From Acinetobacter pullicarnis (lineage in GTDB: Bacteria; Pseudomonadota; Gammaproteobacteria; Pseudomonadales; Moraxellaceae), in assembly GCF_006352475.1 (NCBI RefSeq), contig NZ_VCMZ01000001.1:2480001-2544000 (forward strand): a stretch of DNA of 64,000 bases, in the 5' to 3' direction. The position numbers and the translations under genes were made by a program. The notes beneath the pieces are model-generated. The model was not told where the DNA came from. It did not search any database and saw nothing but the letters and a program-made list of their open reading frames with translations. Below are positions 51,223 through 60,328 of this stretch, piece by piece (position 1 is the stretch's first letter; each line of letters begins with the position of its first letter).

Positions 51223-51777
51223 ATGTCAAAGCAAGCGCAATACTATACAAGAACAGCGCAATGGCTACATTGGGCGATGGCGGCAATCTTTATTACGGCA
51301 TGGCTCATTGGTTTTTATAGTGGTAACTTTCTAAGCTATGCCGTCGATGGTGATTTTAAAGGCAATGTAATCACGTTGCATAAAAATATTGCGACCGTCA
51401 TTATCTTTTTAGTGGTGATCCGTATTTTTTGGCGCTACACCCATCCAACACCACAACTACCAGACAGCATGTCTGCCCCAATGAAAAAAATGGCGCATTA
51501 CGGCCATTTAGCACTTTATTTCATTTTACTTGCTTTGCCGATTACTGGCTGTCTATTTAGCTGGAGTGCTGGTCACCCTGCACCTGTCCTGTATTTATTT
51601 GAAATTCCACGTCTAGTTCAAGATAATCCGCAATTACTTGCTATTGTGAAGCCACTGCATATTTATATCTCTTGGTTCGCGGCATTGCTGATTGTCGGAC
51701 ACCTGCTCGCCGCTTTAAAACATCACTTTATCGACAAAGATTTTGTTTTAAAAAGTATGTTGAAACAGCCGAAATAA
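51223..51777 (+). CDS. Cytochrome b561 family protein
   Basis: 184-aa four-helix di-heme membrane cytochrome (CybB type). Candidate heme ligands are the His in LHWAMA (first helix), HKNIATV (second), HYGHLALY (third) and HIYISWF (fourth). In E. coli CybB oxidises superoxide and passes electrons to quinone; that activity is known for the family, not shown here. The ATG at 51223 has GAGG 5 nt upstream and starts the mature family N-terminus. Divergent from rnhB. Confidence 0.92.
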   Translation: MSKQAQYYTRTAQWLHWAMAAIFITAWLIGFYSGNFLSYAVDGDFKGNVITLHKNIATVIIFLVVIRIFWRYTHPTPQLPDSMSAPMKKMAHYGHLALYFILLALPITGCLFSWSAGHPAPVLYLFEIPRLVQDNPQLLAIVKPLHIYISWFAALLIVGHLLAALKHHFIDKDFVLKSMLKQPK

Positions 51778-51856
51778 GCTTAAGTATGCGCTGACTAAAC
51801 TTAACGTTGAGACATCGCAGCCACAAGCCAGAGATTACAAACGAAATAATGCAATA

Positions 51857-51888
51857 AAAAATGGGGATGCCAAAACATCCCCATTTTT
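51857..51888. terminator. Bidirectional terminator between cytochrome b561 and deaminase genes
   Basis: AAAATGGGGATG / CATCCCCATTTT, a 12-bp stem with T runs on both strands between convergent genes. Confidence 0.88.
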
Positions 51889-51924
51889 ATTCATTCATTT
51901 ACTGAAGGGTTAAACAGAATTTAT

Positions 51925-52923
51925 TTAAATTGACTCAATTTCAGCAATCCACTTTTGTTTATCGGCTGTTGAAATAAATGATGCATTAAATGAATTGATT
52001 GCCAATTGTTTTAACGCGGTATCAGTTAAATCCAAGGCCTCAGTGATCGCAATAAAGTTATCATTCATATAGCCACCAAAATAGGCAGGATCATCTGAGT
52101 TTACTGTGACACATAGGCCCTGTTGTAACAGACGCTGAATATTATGCTGTTGCATCTGATCAACCACACACAGCTTTAAATTACTCAACGGGCAGACCGT
52201 CAGCGGCATTTGTTCTGCCTTTAGGCGTTGTAATAGTGCTGGGTCTTCTTCTGAACGGACACCATGATCAATACGATTAACTTTAAGTAAATCTAAGGCT
52301 TGCCACACATAATCTGCTGGCCCTTCTTCACCGGCATGTGCCACCAACAAAAAGCCCGCTTCAGCTGCTTTCGCAAAAACCCGTTCAAATTTCTCAGGTG
52401 GATGCCCAAGTTCACTTGAATCTAAACCGATGGCAATAATCTGATCTTTATAAGGAAGGGCTTGCGCCAAAGTATCGAATGCCGCCGCTTCACTTAAATG
52501 CCGCAGGAAGCACATAATCAGATGAGAACTGATATTTAACTGCTGTTTTGCATCATCACATGCACGTGTTAATCCATTGATGACCGTTTCAAAGGCCACG
52601 CCACGGTCGGTATGGGTTTGTGGATCAAAAAACATCTCGGTATGCACCACTCGATCAAGCGCACATTTTTCAAAATACGCCCACGCCAAATCATAAAAAT
52701 CCTGTTCATGAATCAGGACTTGCGCTCCAGCATAGTAGATGTCAAGAAAGGATTGTAAATTATGAAAGTTATAAGCCTGCTTAACTTCGTCAATGCTTTT
52801 GTAGGGAATCTCAATTTGATTACGTTGTGCAATCGCAAACATCAATTCAGGTTCAAAAGTCCCTTCAATATGGACGTGTAATTCTGCTTTTGGTAAAGCA
52901 CGGATCAGCTCAAGTTGTTGCAT
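51925..52923 (-). CDS. Adenine deaminase (adenosine deaminase family)
   Basis: 332-aa amidohydrolase. Metal ligands are His16 and His18 in ELHVHIEG, His in LVAHAGEEG with catalytic Glu, and Asp in [15 protein letters not shown], instead of the HLDGSLRPE of true adenosine deaminases, and [11 protein letters not shown] point to the adenine deaminase branch (adenine to hypoxanthine), biochemically shown for close Pseudomonas relatives. The ATG at 52923 starts [15 protein letters not shown]. Next to an NCS2 purine permease, which supports purine salvage. Confidence 0.85.
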   Translation of the reverse strand: MQQLELIRALPKAELHVHIEGTFEPELMFAIAQRNQIEIPYKSIDEVKQAYNFHNLQSFLDIYYAGAQVLIHEQDFYDLAWAYFEKCALDRVVHTEMFFDPQTHTDRGVAFETVINGLTRACDDAKQQLNISSHLIMCFLRHLSEAAAFDTLAQALPYKDQIIAIGLDSSELGHPPEKFERVFAKAAEAGFLLVAHAGEEGPADYVWQALDLLKVNRIDHGVRSEEDPALLQRLKAEQMPLTVCPLSNLKLCVVDQMQQHNIQRLLQQGLCVTVNSDDPAYFGGYMNDNFIAITEALDLTDTALKQLAINSFNASFISTADKQKWIAEIESI

Positions 52924-52956
52924 ATCATTCCACAAATTTATTTTTAAATGAAAGAG

Positions 52957-52990
52957 AAAGTCCAAGCATACAGCAGCATACTTGGACTTT
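52957..52990 (-). terminator. Terminator between the purine permease and deaminase genes
   Basis: AAAGTCCAAG / CTTGGACTTT stem with a 14-nt loop. The T tract is interrupted by C, so termination may be partial and allow read-through into the deaminase gene. Confidence 0.6.
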
Positions 52991-53054
52991 AAATGATGAG
53001 ATCTCAGCTTAAACTTTAAACGCTAAAGCCTAGATACTAATTTTGAATTTCGGT

Positions 53055-54374
53055 TTAGCCACCAAAATACATAAATTTAATGACCCAAAGCACTGCAATA
53101 ATCCAGACCATATAAGGCACTGTTTTTGCCTTGCCAGTACACAGTTTAATGACAGCATAGCTGATAAAGCCCATGGCAATACCATCTGCAATCGAATAAG
53201 AAAATGGCATAAATACAATGGTTAAAAATGCAGGAACCGCTTCAGTGATATCTTCCCAATCAATATTGGTAATCCCCTGAACCATCAGCACCCCAATAAA
53301 CAGTAAGGCAGGTGCGGTTGCAAAGCTTGGGACAGATTGCGCGAGTGGAGCCAAGAACAAACACAAAAGAAACAGGACACCCACCACAACTGCGGTTAAA
53401 CCTGTACGTCCACCTGCGGCAACACCTGCCGAAGATTCAATATAGGGCGTCGTTGAAGATGTGCCTAATGCCGCTCCAGCTACAATTGCGGTTGAATCGG
53501 CAAATAAGGCCTTTTTCAAGCGCGGTAATTTACCATCTTTTAATAATCCCGCACGATGTGAAACACCCACCAAAGTACCGGTTGAATCGAATAAATCAAC
53601 CAAGAAAAATACGAAGATGACACCGATCATGCTGTAGGTAAATAAGCCTGCGAAATCCATCTGCATAAAGGTTGGTGCAAGCGAAGGTACATCACCGACC
53701 ACGCCTTTAAATTCACTTAAACCCGTCAACGTCGCAATGATGGTAATGGCCAAGATGCTAATAATAATCGCACCTTTGATCTTAAAATGATGCATGATCA
53801 CGATCATGAAAAAGCCAAGCAAGACCAAAAGCACACTCGGTTGAGTAATGTCACCCAAGCCCACAATGGTTGCTTCTTTATAAACCACGATGCCGGATTT
53901 CTGTAACCCAACCAAGGCTAAAAACAACCCGATCCCGCCACCAATCGCAAACTTAAGTGACATTGGGATGGCATTGACGATCGCTTCACGAATTTTAAAC
54001 AAGCTGATTGAAATAAAAATCAAACCAGAGACAAAAACTGCAGCCAAAGCAACTTGCCAGTTTACCCCCATGCCCAAGCAGACACTGAACGTAAAATACG
54101 CATTAAGCCCCATACCTGGCGCCAAAGCGATTGGATAGTTGGCGATTAAACCCATGACAAAACAGCCGATAGCAGCAGCTAAACAGGTCGCCACAAATAC
54201 CGCACCAAAATCCATTCCCGTCAATGAAAGAATATCTGGATTCACAATGATGATGTAACACATCGTCAAAAAGGTGGTAAAACCTGCGAGGACTTCCGTT
54301 TTAAAGTCGGTACGGTTCTCACTAAGTTTAAATAAGCGTTCTAGCAAATTCGCGGATGAATTTGGGTTTGCCAT
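53055..54374 (-). CDS. NCS2 family permease, adenine/hypoxanthine/guanine type (AzgA-like)
   Basis: 439-aa polytopic transporter with 12-14 helices of the AzgA/COG2252 branch. Characteristic segments are LAGFTTFLTMCYIIIVNP, ALAPGMGLNAYFTF and DLFDSTGTLVGVS, with the conserved Asp/Glu that bind purine and TPYIESSAGVAAGGRTG. It lies upstream of the deaminase gene on the same strand, so uptake and deamination of adenine may be linked. Confidence 0.92.
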   Translation of the reverse strand: MANPNSSANLLERLFKLSENRTDFKTEVLAGFTTFLTMCYIIIVNPDILSLTGMDFGAVFVATCLAAAIGCFVMGLIANYPIALAPGMGLNAYFTFSVCLGMGVNWQVALAAVFVSGLIFISISLFKIREAIVNAIPMSLKFAIGGGIGLFLALVGLQKSGIVVYKEATIVGLGDITQPSVLLVLLGFFMIVIMHHFKIKGAIIISILAITIIATLTGLSEFKGVVGDVPSLAPTFMQMDFAGLFTYSMIGVIFVFFLVDLFDSTGTLVGVSHRAGLLKDGKLPRLKKALFADSTAIVAGAALGTSSTTPYIESSAGVAAGGRTGLTAVVVGVLFLLCLFLAPLAQSVPSFATAPALLFIGVLMVQGITNIDWEDITEAVPAFLTIVFMPFSYSIADGIAMGFISYAVIKLCTGKAKTVPYMVWIIAVLWVIKFMYFGG

Positions 54375-54516
54375 TGAGGAGCCCCTGTGAAAGTTGAGCT
54401 AGGAAAATTAAATTTGGCCTTGCTAAAAAGAAAGAATAGCCGATCGGTGCTGTTGTGAATTTTTACAGCTGCGGGCGATCTGATTTATTCTTTAAAGTGA
54501 AACCCTGTTCAAACCA

Positions 54517-54541
54517 AAAAAGCTGCTTTTGAGCAGCTTTT
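54517..54541 (-). terminator. Hairpin with T run upstream of the permease gene
   Basis: AAAAGCTGC / GCAGCTTTT with a short loop and T residues on the minus strand. It would stop transcription from the transposase remnant. Confidence 0.7.
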
Positions 54542-54680
54542 ACATACATATATGTTCTAAGCAAATCGATTAAAGTAAAAGGTTGCTTTGAGTGTGGCGG
54601 ATTATATCATAGCCTTACACAAAAACGCTGATCTTGAACATCAGCGATATATTGACCGTTCACAACGACTTCCGAGGAAC

Positions 54681-55104
54681 TTATAGATGAACAGCGCCAG
54701 AGTACTTGGCCTTAATGTCCCTCAAGCGCATTGAGTGCTCAGTCTGAGTAGCCCAACACTTCCGTTTGTTCGGATTCAGCACGTTTAATGACTTTTCGCA
54801 GTGGTAAGCACACCTGTTTTGACTGAGCCAACGCCTGTTCAACTTTGCGAATGGTTCGATTGGCATTACTTTCTGCCAAGTTATATTCATCTGCCAGTTG
54901 CAACTGGGTACTTTCATGGATCAAGTATTTCAAGGTGAGTAGTAATTGGTTTTCAATACTCAAAGTATGTGGGCGTCCTGACTTTTTCTTCTGTTGTTCA
55001 AATTGAATTAACACTTCAACCATCGCAATAAAAGCGGCCTTAGAAACGCCAACCAATTGTTCAAATGCTTCATCTGAGAAGCTGACTAAATTTTCATATT
55101 TCAT
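54681..55104 (-). pseudogene. IS5-family (IS427/IS1031-type) transposase fragment
   Basis: The first 120 codons (MKYENLVSFSDEAFEQLVG, then QQKKKSGRPHTLSIENQLLLTLKYLI) are the N-terminal helix-turn-helix part of IS5-type two-frame transposases. After VLGYSD the frame stops. The continuation expected to hold the first catalytic Asp (DxTE...) is found in another frame as TQTEHSMRL, then decays (AKYSGAVHL). The DDE core is absent. I found no flanking inverted repeats or target duplication, so this is an old, truncated element. Confidence 0.75.
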
Positions 55105-55919
55105 AATACTTACTTTTTTACTAACATCAGTTTCAATCTATAAATATTGATTCATGCTCAAAACAGTCACCACATGGATCGAATACGCATCTGCGGATCA
55201 TTCGATGTGAGTCTTCTCCCCGATGCAGATGGCTACTGATCGAGGTCTTGCACATTTGAAATGGACAAAGTATGGATAGGTGTGAAAAATTCAACAAAGA
55301 AGAGTGATAACGACTGGCTTAAAGCATGAATGTTTGATAATAATCACAATTATACAATAAACCATTGTTTATAAAACAATAAGAAATGGAAATGGTCGTA
55401 TTTTCAAAGGATATGAGATTTTTATGATGGAAGGCAAAATAATAGGATTAAGGCTTAAAACATAGTTTCTAAATCGCTATTTTCTTAAAAAATAATACAT
55501 TAAACCCATATATTATATAGATTTATCTTTAATTATAAAATATTGAATTACTTGTAAAAATAACTGCGGGTAGCCTTAATGATTTTGATACAGTACAACT
55601 TTATACCGTGTATTTAATTGTATTTAATACCCTATATGCACTAAAAATAAGCTTTTATATTGAACGCGCACAACCGAGATTCGTTCAAAAAGCAATCACA
55701 TACAATGGCTTTTCAGGATACTGACCTCTATACCCTGAAACGTCTTGGGCCATTAAAGCCGTTGTGTAATGTATATTAATTGGTTTTATTTGGTAATTTT
55801 CTCTGATCAATGGCAACTTTAGCCGTATGTTTATTGAAGCAGTAAACTGCTGCACATGCGTCCTGCTAGAACTTGCAGTCACGCCTAAGCACACCACTCA
55901 AAAGACAAAGGCCAATATT
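55105..55919. other. AT-rich intergenic region between IS remnant and ecotin gene
   Basis: About 815 bp without a credible gene on either strand. It probably contains the distal debris of the IS element near 55105-55250 (CGCATCTGCGGATC and CCGATGCAGATGG form partial palindromes) and the ecotin promoter in the last 200 bp. No repeat shared with other parts of the window was noticed. Confidence 0.4.
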
Positions 55920-56432
55920 ATGAAAAATATAGGATTATACACTGCTATCGTATCCGTATTTATCACAAATCTGGCATTTGCTGCGACTTCATCCGCAGCA
56001 TCGCCAGCCCAGAAACTTAAAGATGTTGCTCCCTATCCGGCCGTTAACAAGGACAGCAATCGCCACGTCATCTGGCTAAAAAATCAACCCGATGAGTCAC
56101 AATACAAAGTTGAAATCGTGGCGACAAAATCTGGTTTAAAAGATTGTAATAATGTTTCATACAACGCCAGCTTTAATGAAAAAGTCTTAGAAGGCTGGGG
56201 TTATGATTATTACACTGTTGAGAGTCTTCAAGGGCCGATCAGCACCCAAATGGCCTGTAGCAATACAAAAAAGGTGAAAGCAAATTTACCCGTTCATTTA
56301 GGTGATAAAAGTTTATTGCGCTATAACAGTAAGCTTCCCTTAGTGATTTATGCACCGAAAGATGTCGATGTAAGTTATCGTATTTGGCAAGCACCGAAAA
56401 CCACGCAGAAAGCCACCATCGTGAATAACTAA
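55920..56432 (+). CDS. eco: Ecotin, periplasmic serine protease inhibitor
   Basis: 170 aa with a signal peptide at about 1-21. The mature protein aligns throughout with E. coli ecotin: VAPYP, KVLEGWGYDYY, LRYNSKLPLVIY and DVSYRIW. The Cys pair (KDCNN and MACSN) forms the loop-holding disulfide. Ecotin dimers inhibit chymotrypsin-fold proteases and protect against host elastase and complement proteases. At the reactive site E. coli has STMMAC with Met84 as P1; here it is STQMAC, so P1 is Gln. The ATG at 55920 has AAGG 8 nt upstream and begins the signal peptide. A terminator follows. Confidence 0.93.
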   Translation: MKNIGLYTAIVSVFITNLAFAATSSAASPAQKLKDVAPYPAVNKDSNRHVIWLKNQPDESQYKVEIVATKSGLKDCNNVSYNASFNEKVLEGWGYDYYTVESLQGPISTQMACSNTKKVKANLPVHLGDKSLLRYNSKLPLVIYAPKDVDVSYRIWQAPKTTQKATIVNN

Positions 56433-56470
56433 ATTTCATCGTAGCAATATGTTTAAACTCTAAATATCAA

Positions 56471-56505
56471 TAATTAAGGCCATATATCAGCTATGGCCTT
56501 AATTT
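56471..56505 (+). terminator. Terminator after ecotin
   Basis: AATTAAGGCCATA / TATGGCCTTAATT, a 13-bp stem with an 8-nt loop; only a weak T tail. Confidence 0.72.
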
Positions 56506-56551
56506 AGATGCACCATACATCTCTTACATCATATCGGTTAAATCAGTATGC

Positions 56552-56998
56552 TCACTGGCTTAAATCATCTCTTAACCACGGTGTTCGCGTCAGCCCCACC
56601 AAGCTGCCTTCTGGACTCTGTAAACGCGTTACCGTCTGCCCCCAAGGTTCGATACGGTTATTCACCAAAAGCGTATAGCCTTGTGCTGCGAGCTGCTTAG
56701 ATGCAGTGCTAATATCAACCACTTCAAACTCCACCCAGCTTTGTGGCACAACCAAATCACTCGGCCAAATTGGTGAGCCAAAACAAGATTGTGCAGCTTG
56801 ATCTAAGGGCCACAGCGCAAAATGCTTTACCCCTGCTAAGTCGCCATTTTCAGTTGACCTATAACGTTCATTGTCTGGCATCGGTTTTAAAGGTAACTCT
56901 AAAGCATCAATATAAAAGGCTTTACTGTCTGCATCGGACTGGGTAATTGGACCAAATCCTGCAACAAACATGATTTCGATCTGCTTTAATTCATTCAT
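56552..56998 (-). CDS. VOC family (glyoxalase/bleomycin-resistance fold) protein
   Basis: 148-aa vicinal-oxygen-chelate fold protein. Two beta-alpha-beta modules are visible: FYIDALELPL in the first, and VEFEVVDISTASKQLAAQG with EPWGQTVTRLQSPEGSLVG in the second, the usual end of VOC domains. Metal ligands are not evident in full. Function unknown; possibly a small-molecule dioxygenase-like or binding protein. 120 bp downstream of the DyP peroxidase gene and on the same strand. Confidence 0.82.
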   Translation of the reverse strand: MNELKQIEIMFVAGFGPITQSDADSKAFYIDALELPLKPMPDNERYRSTENGDLAGVKHFALWPLDQAAQSCFGSPIWPSDLVVPQSWVEFEVVDISTASKQLAAQGYTLLVNNRIEPWGQTVTRLQSPEGSLVGLTRTPWLRDDLSQ

Positions 56999-57118
56999 CG
57001 CCGTGCACCTCTGCTGTTCATGGCAAATACATTACGGGGTTGCTGCAATCTGTTTATATCGAGCTATTTCTATTCATGTCTTCAGTCTAAAGTATGACAA
57101 TATGATGGATATCAAGAC

Positions 57119-58060
57119 TTAATCATCACCAAGACTTTCTAAAAAATTGATGGTGGGCACAAAAAATAAAGTCCCCGTTGTAGCTGTACTAAAGTCCAGC
57201 AAACGGTCTAGATTTCCGTCTGCATCGCCTTGAAACATATGCGCTAGCATTTGGCGGGTCACACTAAACTTGCGCGCATAGCCAATAAAAAAAGTGCCAT
57301 ATTCATTTTTAGATGGATTGGAAAATGGCATATTTGCACGCATAATTTTAAGTTCATTGCCCAATTCATCATAGGCTTTGCTGACATTGTTATGCGCAGT
57401 ATTGGGTTTTTCATCATCCCCCAACTCAACATCATTAAACTTTTTGCGTCCAATCACGCGCTCTTGTTCTTCAACCGTTAATGCCCGCCACTTCGACATA
57501 TCATGGCTGTATTTTTGAATAAAGGCATAACTGCCCCCTTTAAATACAGGATCTTCATTGCCAACCAATGCATATTCAGCAGCAATTTCTGCTTCAGGGT
57601 TTTCAGTTCCATCAACAAAACCAATAATTGCACGTCCATCAAAGTATCTAAAACCATGCACTTCATCAATGGGATAAGTGACTTGCTGCAATTGCTCTTG
57701 AATAATACTCGCCAACTCATAGCACAGTGCCTGACGGTCTGCACGGATATGAAAGAACAAATCACCTGGTGTCGAAACAGCCGTATATTTCGGTCCTTGA
57801 ATCGCCTCAAACGGGATTAATTCCTTGGGTTTGGCTTGATTGGGAAACAATACATCCCATGCATTGGCACTAAAACCTAAAGTTGCATTGAAGCCTAACG
57901 CAGGGTAGCGATTTGCCAAGCTGCGCGTTAAGGCAGAAAAACCAGCTGCAAAATCAAGAATGGTATCGACCGCAATATCGTCTTGCTGCATGCCCAATAC
58001 AATAAACAGCGCATTCTCGCCTGGACGACTCATCACAGGTTGTATTCTCTCTGGAATCAT
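57119..58060 (-). CDS. Dye-decolorizing (DyP-type) heme peroxidase, YfeX-like
   Basis: 313 aa. The distal GxxDG motif is GFVDG with catalytic Asp150. The proximal heme ligand is His223 in TAHNN, and the distal Arg lies in the GYARKFS segment. The start lacks a Tat signal, matching the cytoplasmic YfeX group that uses hydrogen peroxide and can convert protoporphyrinogen. All motifs are intact. No encapsulin gene and no encapsulin-targeting tail are seen nearby, so it is probably free in the cytoplasm. Confidence 0.92.
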   Translation of the reverse strand: MIPERIQPVMSRPGENALFIVLGMQQDDIAVDTILDFAAGFSALTRSLANRYPALGFNATLGFSANAWDVLFPNQAKPKELIPFEAIQGPKYTAVSTPGDLFFHIRADRQALCYELASIIQEQLQQVTYPIDEVHGFRYFDGRAIIGFVDGTENPEAEIAAEYALVGNEDPVFKGGSYAFIQKYSHDMSKWRALTVEEQERVIGRKKFNDVELGDDEKPNTAHNNVSKAYDELGNELKIMRANMPFSNPSKNEYGTFFIGYARKFSVTRQMLAHMFQGDADGNLDRLLDFSTATTGTLFFVPTINFLESLGDD

Positions 58061-58225
58061 TAAAGCAGCCTTTGCTCTTGTTATTGAATTTCAATAAACT
58101 AGCACAGAAATAAGCGACGAATAAATAAAGATATCAATAAACTGAAATTACAGTCTAATCAACGATCCAACCTTCATTTTTAACTTTAAGGCGATTAGAC
58201 CTTGCAGCGCTTGCATCAAACTTTC

Positions 58226-58253
58226 AATCAAAAATCAAAAATCAAAAATCAAA
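58226..58253. repeat. Short tandem repeat, four copies of AATCAAA
   Basis: Four perfect 7-nt units abutting the terminator of the acyl-CoA cluster. On the minus strand it reads as T-rich and extends the terminator tail. Confidence 0.9.
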
Positions 58254-58288
58254 AAAGCCCATAAGTCATCGAAATGCTTATGGGCTTT
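58252..58288 (-). terminator. Terminator of the acyl-CoA catabolic cluster
   Basis: AAAAGCCCATAAG / CTTATGGGCTTTT, a 13-bp stem 50 bp after the hydrolase gene, with T residues on the minus strand. Confidence 0.87.
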
Positions 58289-58336
58289 TAAGCGACTGGA
58301 CTCAATTATTTAAATCACCAAGCCCATTCAAGCAAC

Positions 58337-59374
58337 TTAGGCCACGGCGGCAAGCAACTGTGTTAAATGCTGCTCAAGTTTAGGATTATGGCTTTGCCAT
58401 TGCGGTTGCTTGTCTTTATCAATAATCAGCGCCCGCACCCCTTCAATCAGATCACCAAGCTCAAACCAAACATCTTGTAATTCACGTTCAAGTTGTAAGG
58501 TTTGATCCTGTGATAAATTTCGCCCCACCTGCTGCAACTTCAAGCTGGTCTGCATCGCGACCAAAGAACGTTGTTGTAAAATAGCTAATATTTTAGCAGC
58601 CCATGCTTGATCATCAGGATTGGTTTCTTGAGCCAGACTCTGTTCAATTTCACTGAGCTGTTGATGGCTAAAATGCTTTTTAATACACGCTGCTCGGCTT
58701 TGAATCTCGCTGGCTGCTGGTGCAACGCTAAACTGAGCGATGAGTTGCTCAATGCTCAGTTTCGTTGGATTTGCTAATGCCAATAGGTCTGTTTTCAGTG
58801 CAGGTAAACGCTCACTTGCCACATGCACATCAATAAACTTCAAGTAAAATGCATCAGCACTGCTGATCTGTTCACTGCTAAGTGCCATATACACACCAAT
58901 CTCATCTCGCTGTGAGAGAAAATGAGTTGCACCAACATCTGGGAAATAGCCTATCGCAGTTTCTGGCATCGCAAAACGTGATTTTTCACTGCTGACTCTG
59001 ATGTGACATGCTTGCGATAAGCCCATACCACCACCCAAAACATAGCCATCTAAAAGTACGACTACCGTTTTTGGATATTTTCTGATGCTGGTCAGCATTT
59101 GATACTCGGCAGTAAAATAATCCCGATAATCAATATCGCCACTTTGATAGCTGTCGTATAAATACCGAATATCACCGCCAGCACAGAACGCTTTCGGACT
59201 ATTTGAATCGATCAGCACGGCCTGAATACTCGGATTGTCACGCCATATTTCGAGTTGTTGAATGATGCCTTGAATCATGGGTAAAGATAATGCATTTAAA
59301 CTACTCGCACGGTCTAAACCGATTCGACCAAAATGGCCTTGAGTCTGAATTTCTAAATTGTTTTCATGGCTCAT
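58337..59374 (-). CDS. 3-hydroxyisobutyryl-CoA hydrolase-like protein (crotonase family)
   Basis: 345 aa, longer than a simple hydratase. The crotonase core has KAFCAGGDIRYLY (oxyanion hole), GYVLGGGMGLS and MPETAIGYFPDVGATHFL, the last being the signature of the hydroxyisobutyryl-CoA hydrolase branch. The C-terminal helical extension (about 240-345) is typical of that branch. The enzyme releases 3-hydroxyisobutyrate in valine degradation. 21 bp downstream of the hydratase gene on the same strand, so co-transcribed. Confidence 0.9.
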   Translation of the reverse strand: MSHENNLEIQTQGHFGRIGLDRASSLNALSLPMIQGIIQQLEIWRDNPSIQAVLIDSNSPKAFCAGGDIRYLYDSYQSGDIDYRDYFTAEYQMLTSIRKYPKTVVVLLDGYVLGGGMGLSQACHIRVSSEKSRFAMPETAIGYFPDVGATHFLSQRDEIGVYMALSSEQISSADAFYLKFIDVHVASERLPALKTDLLALANPTKLSIEQLIAQFSVAPAASEIQSRAACIKKHFSHQQLSEIEQSLAQETNPDDQAWAAKILAILQQRSLVAMQTSLKLQQVGRNLSQDQTLQLERELQDVWFELGDLIEGVRALIIDKDKQPQWQSHNPKLEQHLTQLLAAVA

Positions 59375-59395
59375 GAGCTATCCCTTAAAACTGAA

Positions 59396-60166
59396 TTATT
59401 GGGTAAATTTTGCTGGACGCTTTTCAATAAAGGCTTGCATGCCTTCTTTTTGGTCTTGACCTGCAAATACTGCATGGAAAATACGACGTTCGAAACGTAG
59501 ACCTTCCGCCAGACTACCTTCAAAAGCGCGATTAATCGACTCTTTAATCATCATCACTGCAGTCAGTGATTTTTCAGCAATTTTTTCAGCCGCTTGCATG
59601 GTCTGTTCAAGTAATTCTTCTTTGCTAAACACCTGTGCCACCAAACCACTTTGCTCTGCTTCAACCGCACCCATTTGACGTGCTGTTAGGCACATTTCCA
59701 TGGCTTTGGCTTTGCCTACTGCAAGTGTCAATCGTTGCGTACCCCCAATGCCCGGTAAAACCCCAAGCGTCACTTCTGGCAACGCAAATTTGGCATTGTC
59801 CGCGCAATAGATAAAGTCACACATCAGTGCCAATTCACAACCACCGCCCAAGGCATAACCACTTACCGCAGCAATAAGCGGTTTACGGCGTTGACCAATA
59901 CGATCCGCCAGACTAAAGAAATCATCTAAATAAATATTGGGAAAACGAAGATCAACCATTTCCTTAATGTCTGCACCCGCAGCAAAGGCTTTTTCTGATC
60001 CTGCAATCACAATACAGCCAATATTTGCATCTTGTTCTAGCTGATCGAGTGCCAAATTAACTTCGCGAATCAATTCACTATTCAGTGCATTCAATGCTTT
60101 GGGACGATTTAAAGTAATCAATCCAACCCCATTACGCTGTTCTAATAAAATACTGTTCCACTGCAT
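59396..60166 (-). CDS. Enoyl-CoA hydratase
   Basis: 256-aa crotonase. The oxyanion motif is AFAAGADIKEM, GYALGGGCELALMCD carries the first catalytic Glu region, and LPEVTLGVLPGIGGTQRL the second, so both acid residues are intact. It would hydrate methacrylyl-CoA in the valine route, but the family is broad. Upstream of the hydrolase gene; a 560-bp repeat-rich gap separates it from the acyl-CoA dehydrogenase gene. Confidence 0.92.
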   Translation of the reverse strand: MQWNSILLEQRNGVGLITLNRPKALNALNSELIREVNLALDQLEQDANIGCIVIAGSEKAFAAGADIKEMVDLRFPNIYLDDFFSLADRIGQRRKPLIAAVSGYALGGGCELALMCDFIYCADNAKFALPEVTLGVLPGIGGTQRLTLAVGKAKAMEMCLTARQMGAVEAEQSGLVAQVFSKEELLEQTMQAAEKIAEKSLTAVMMIKESINRAFEGSLAEGLRFERRIFHAVFAGQDQKEGMQAFIEKRPAKFTQ

Positions 60167-60328
60167 GAGAAATTCCTTGTTAAACCCTGTTTATTAAATA
60201 ATTTAAAGTCAACGTCATCTTTAGAAATATGGGTTGTTGCGTGTGCGAGATGGTTTGGGGAGAGTCGCTTGGTCGCTCCCTTTCCCCTTATCCAACTTGC
60301 GAAATATATTCCTCACCCCAAAGGGAGA

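Noticed and set aside
58226..58253. Tandem repeat considered as a CRISPR-like array
   Set aside because: Units are 7 nt, directly adjacent with no spacers, and no cas genes are present.
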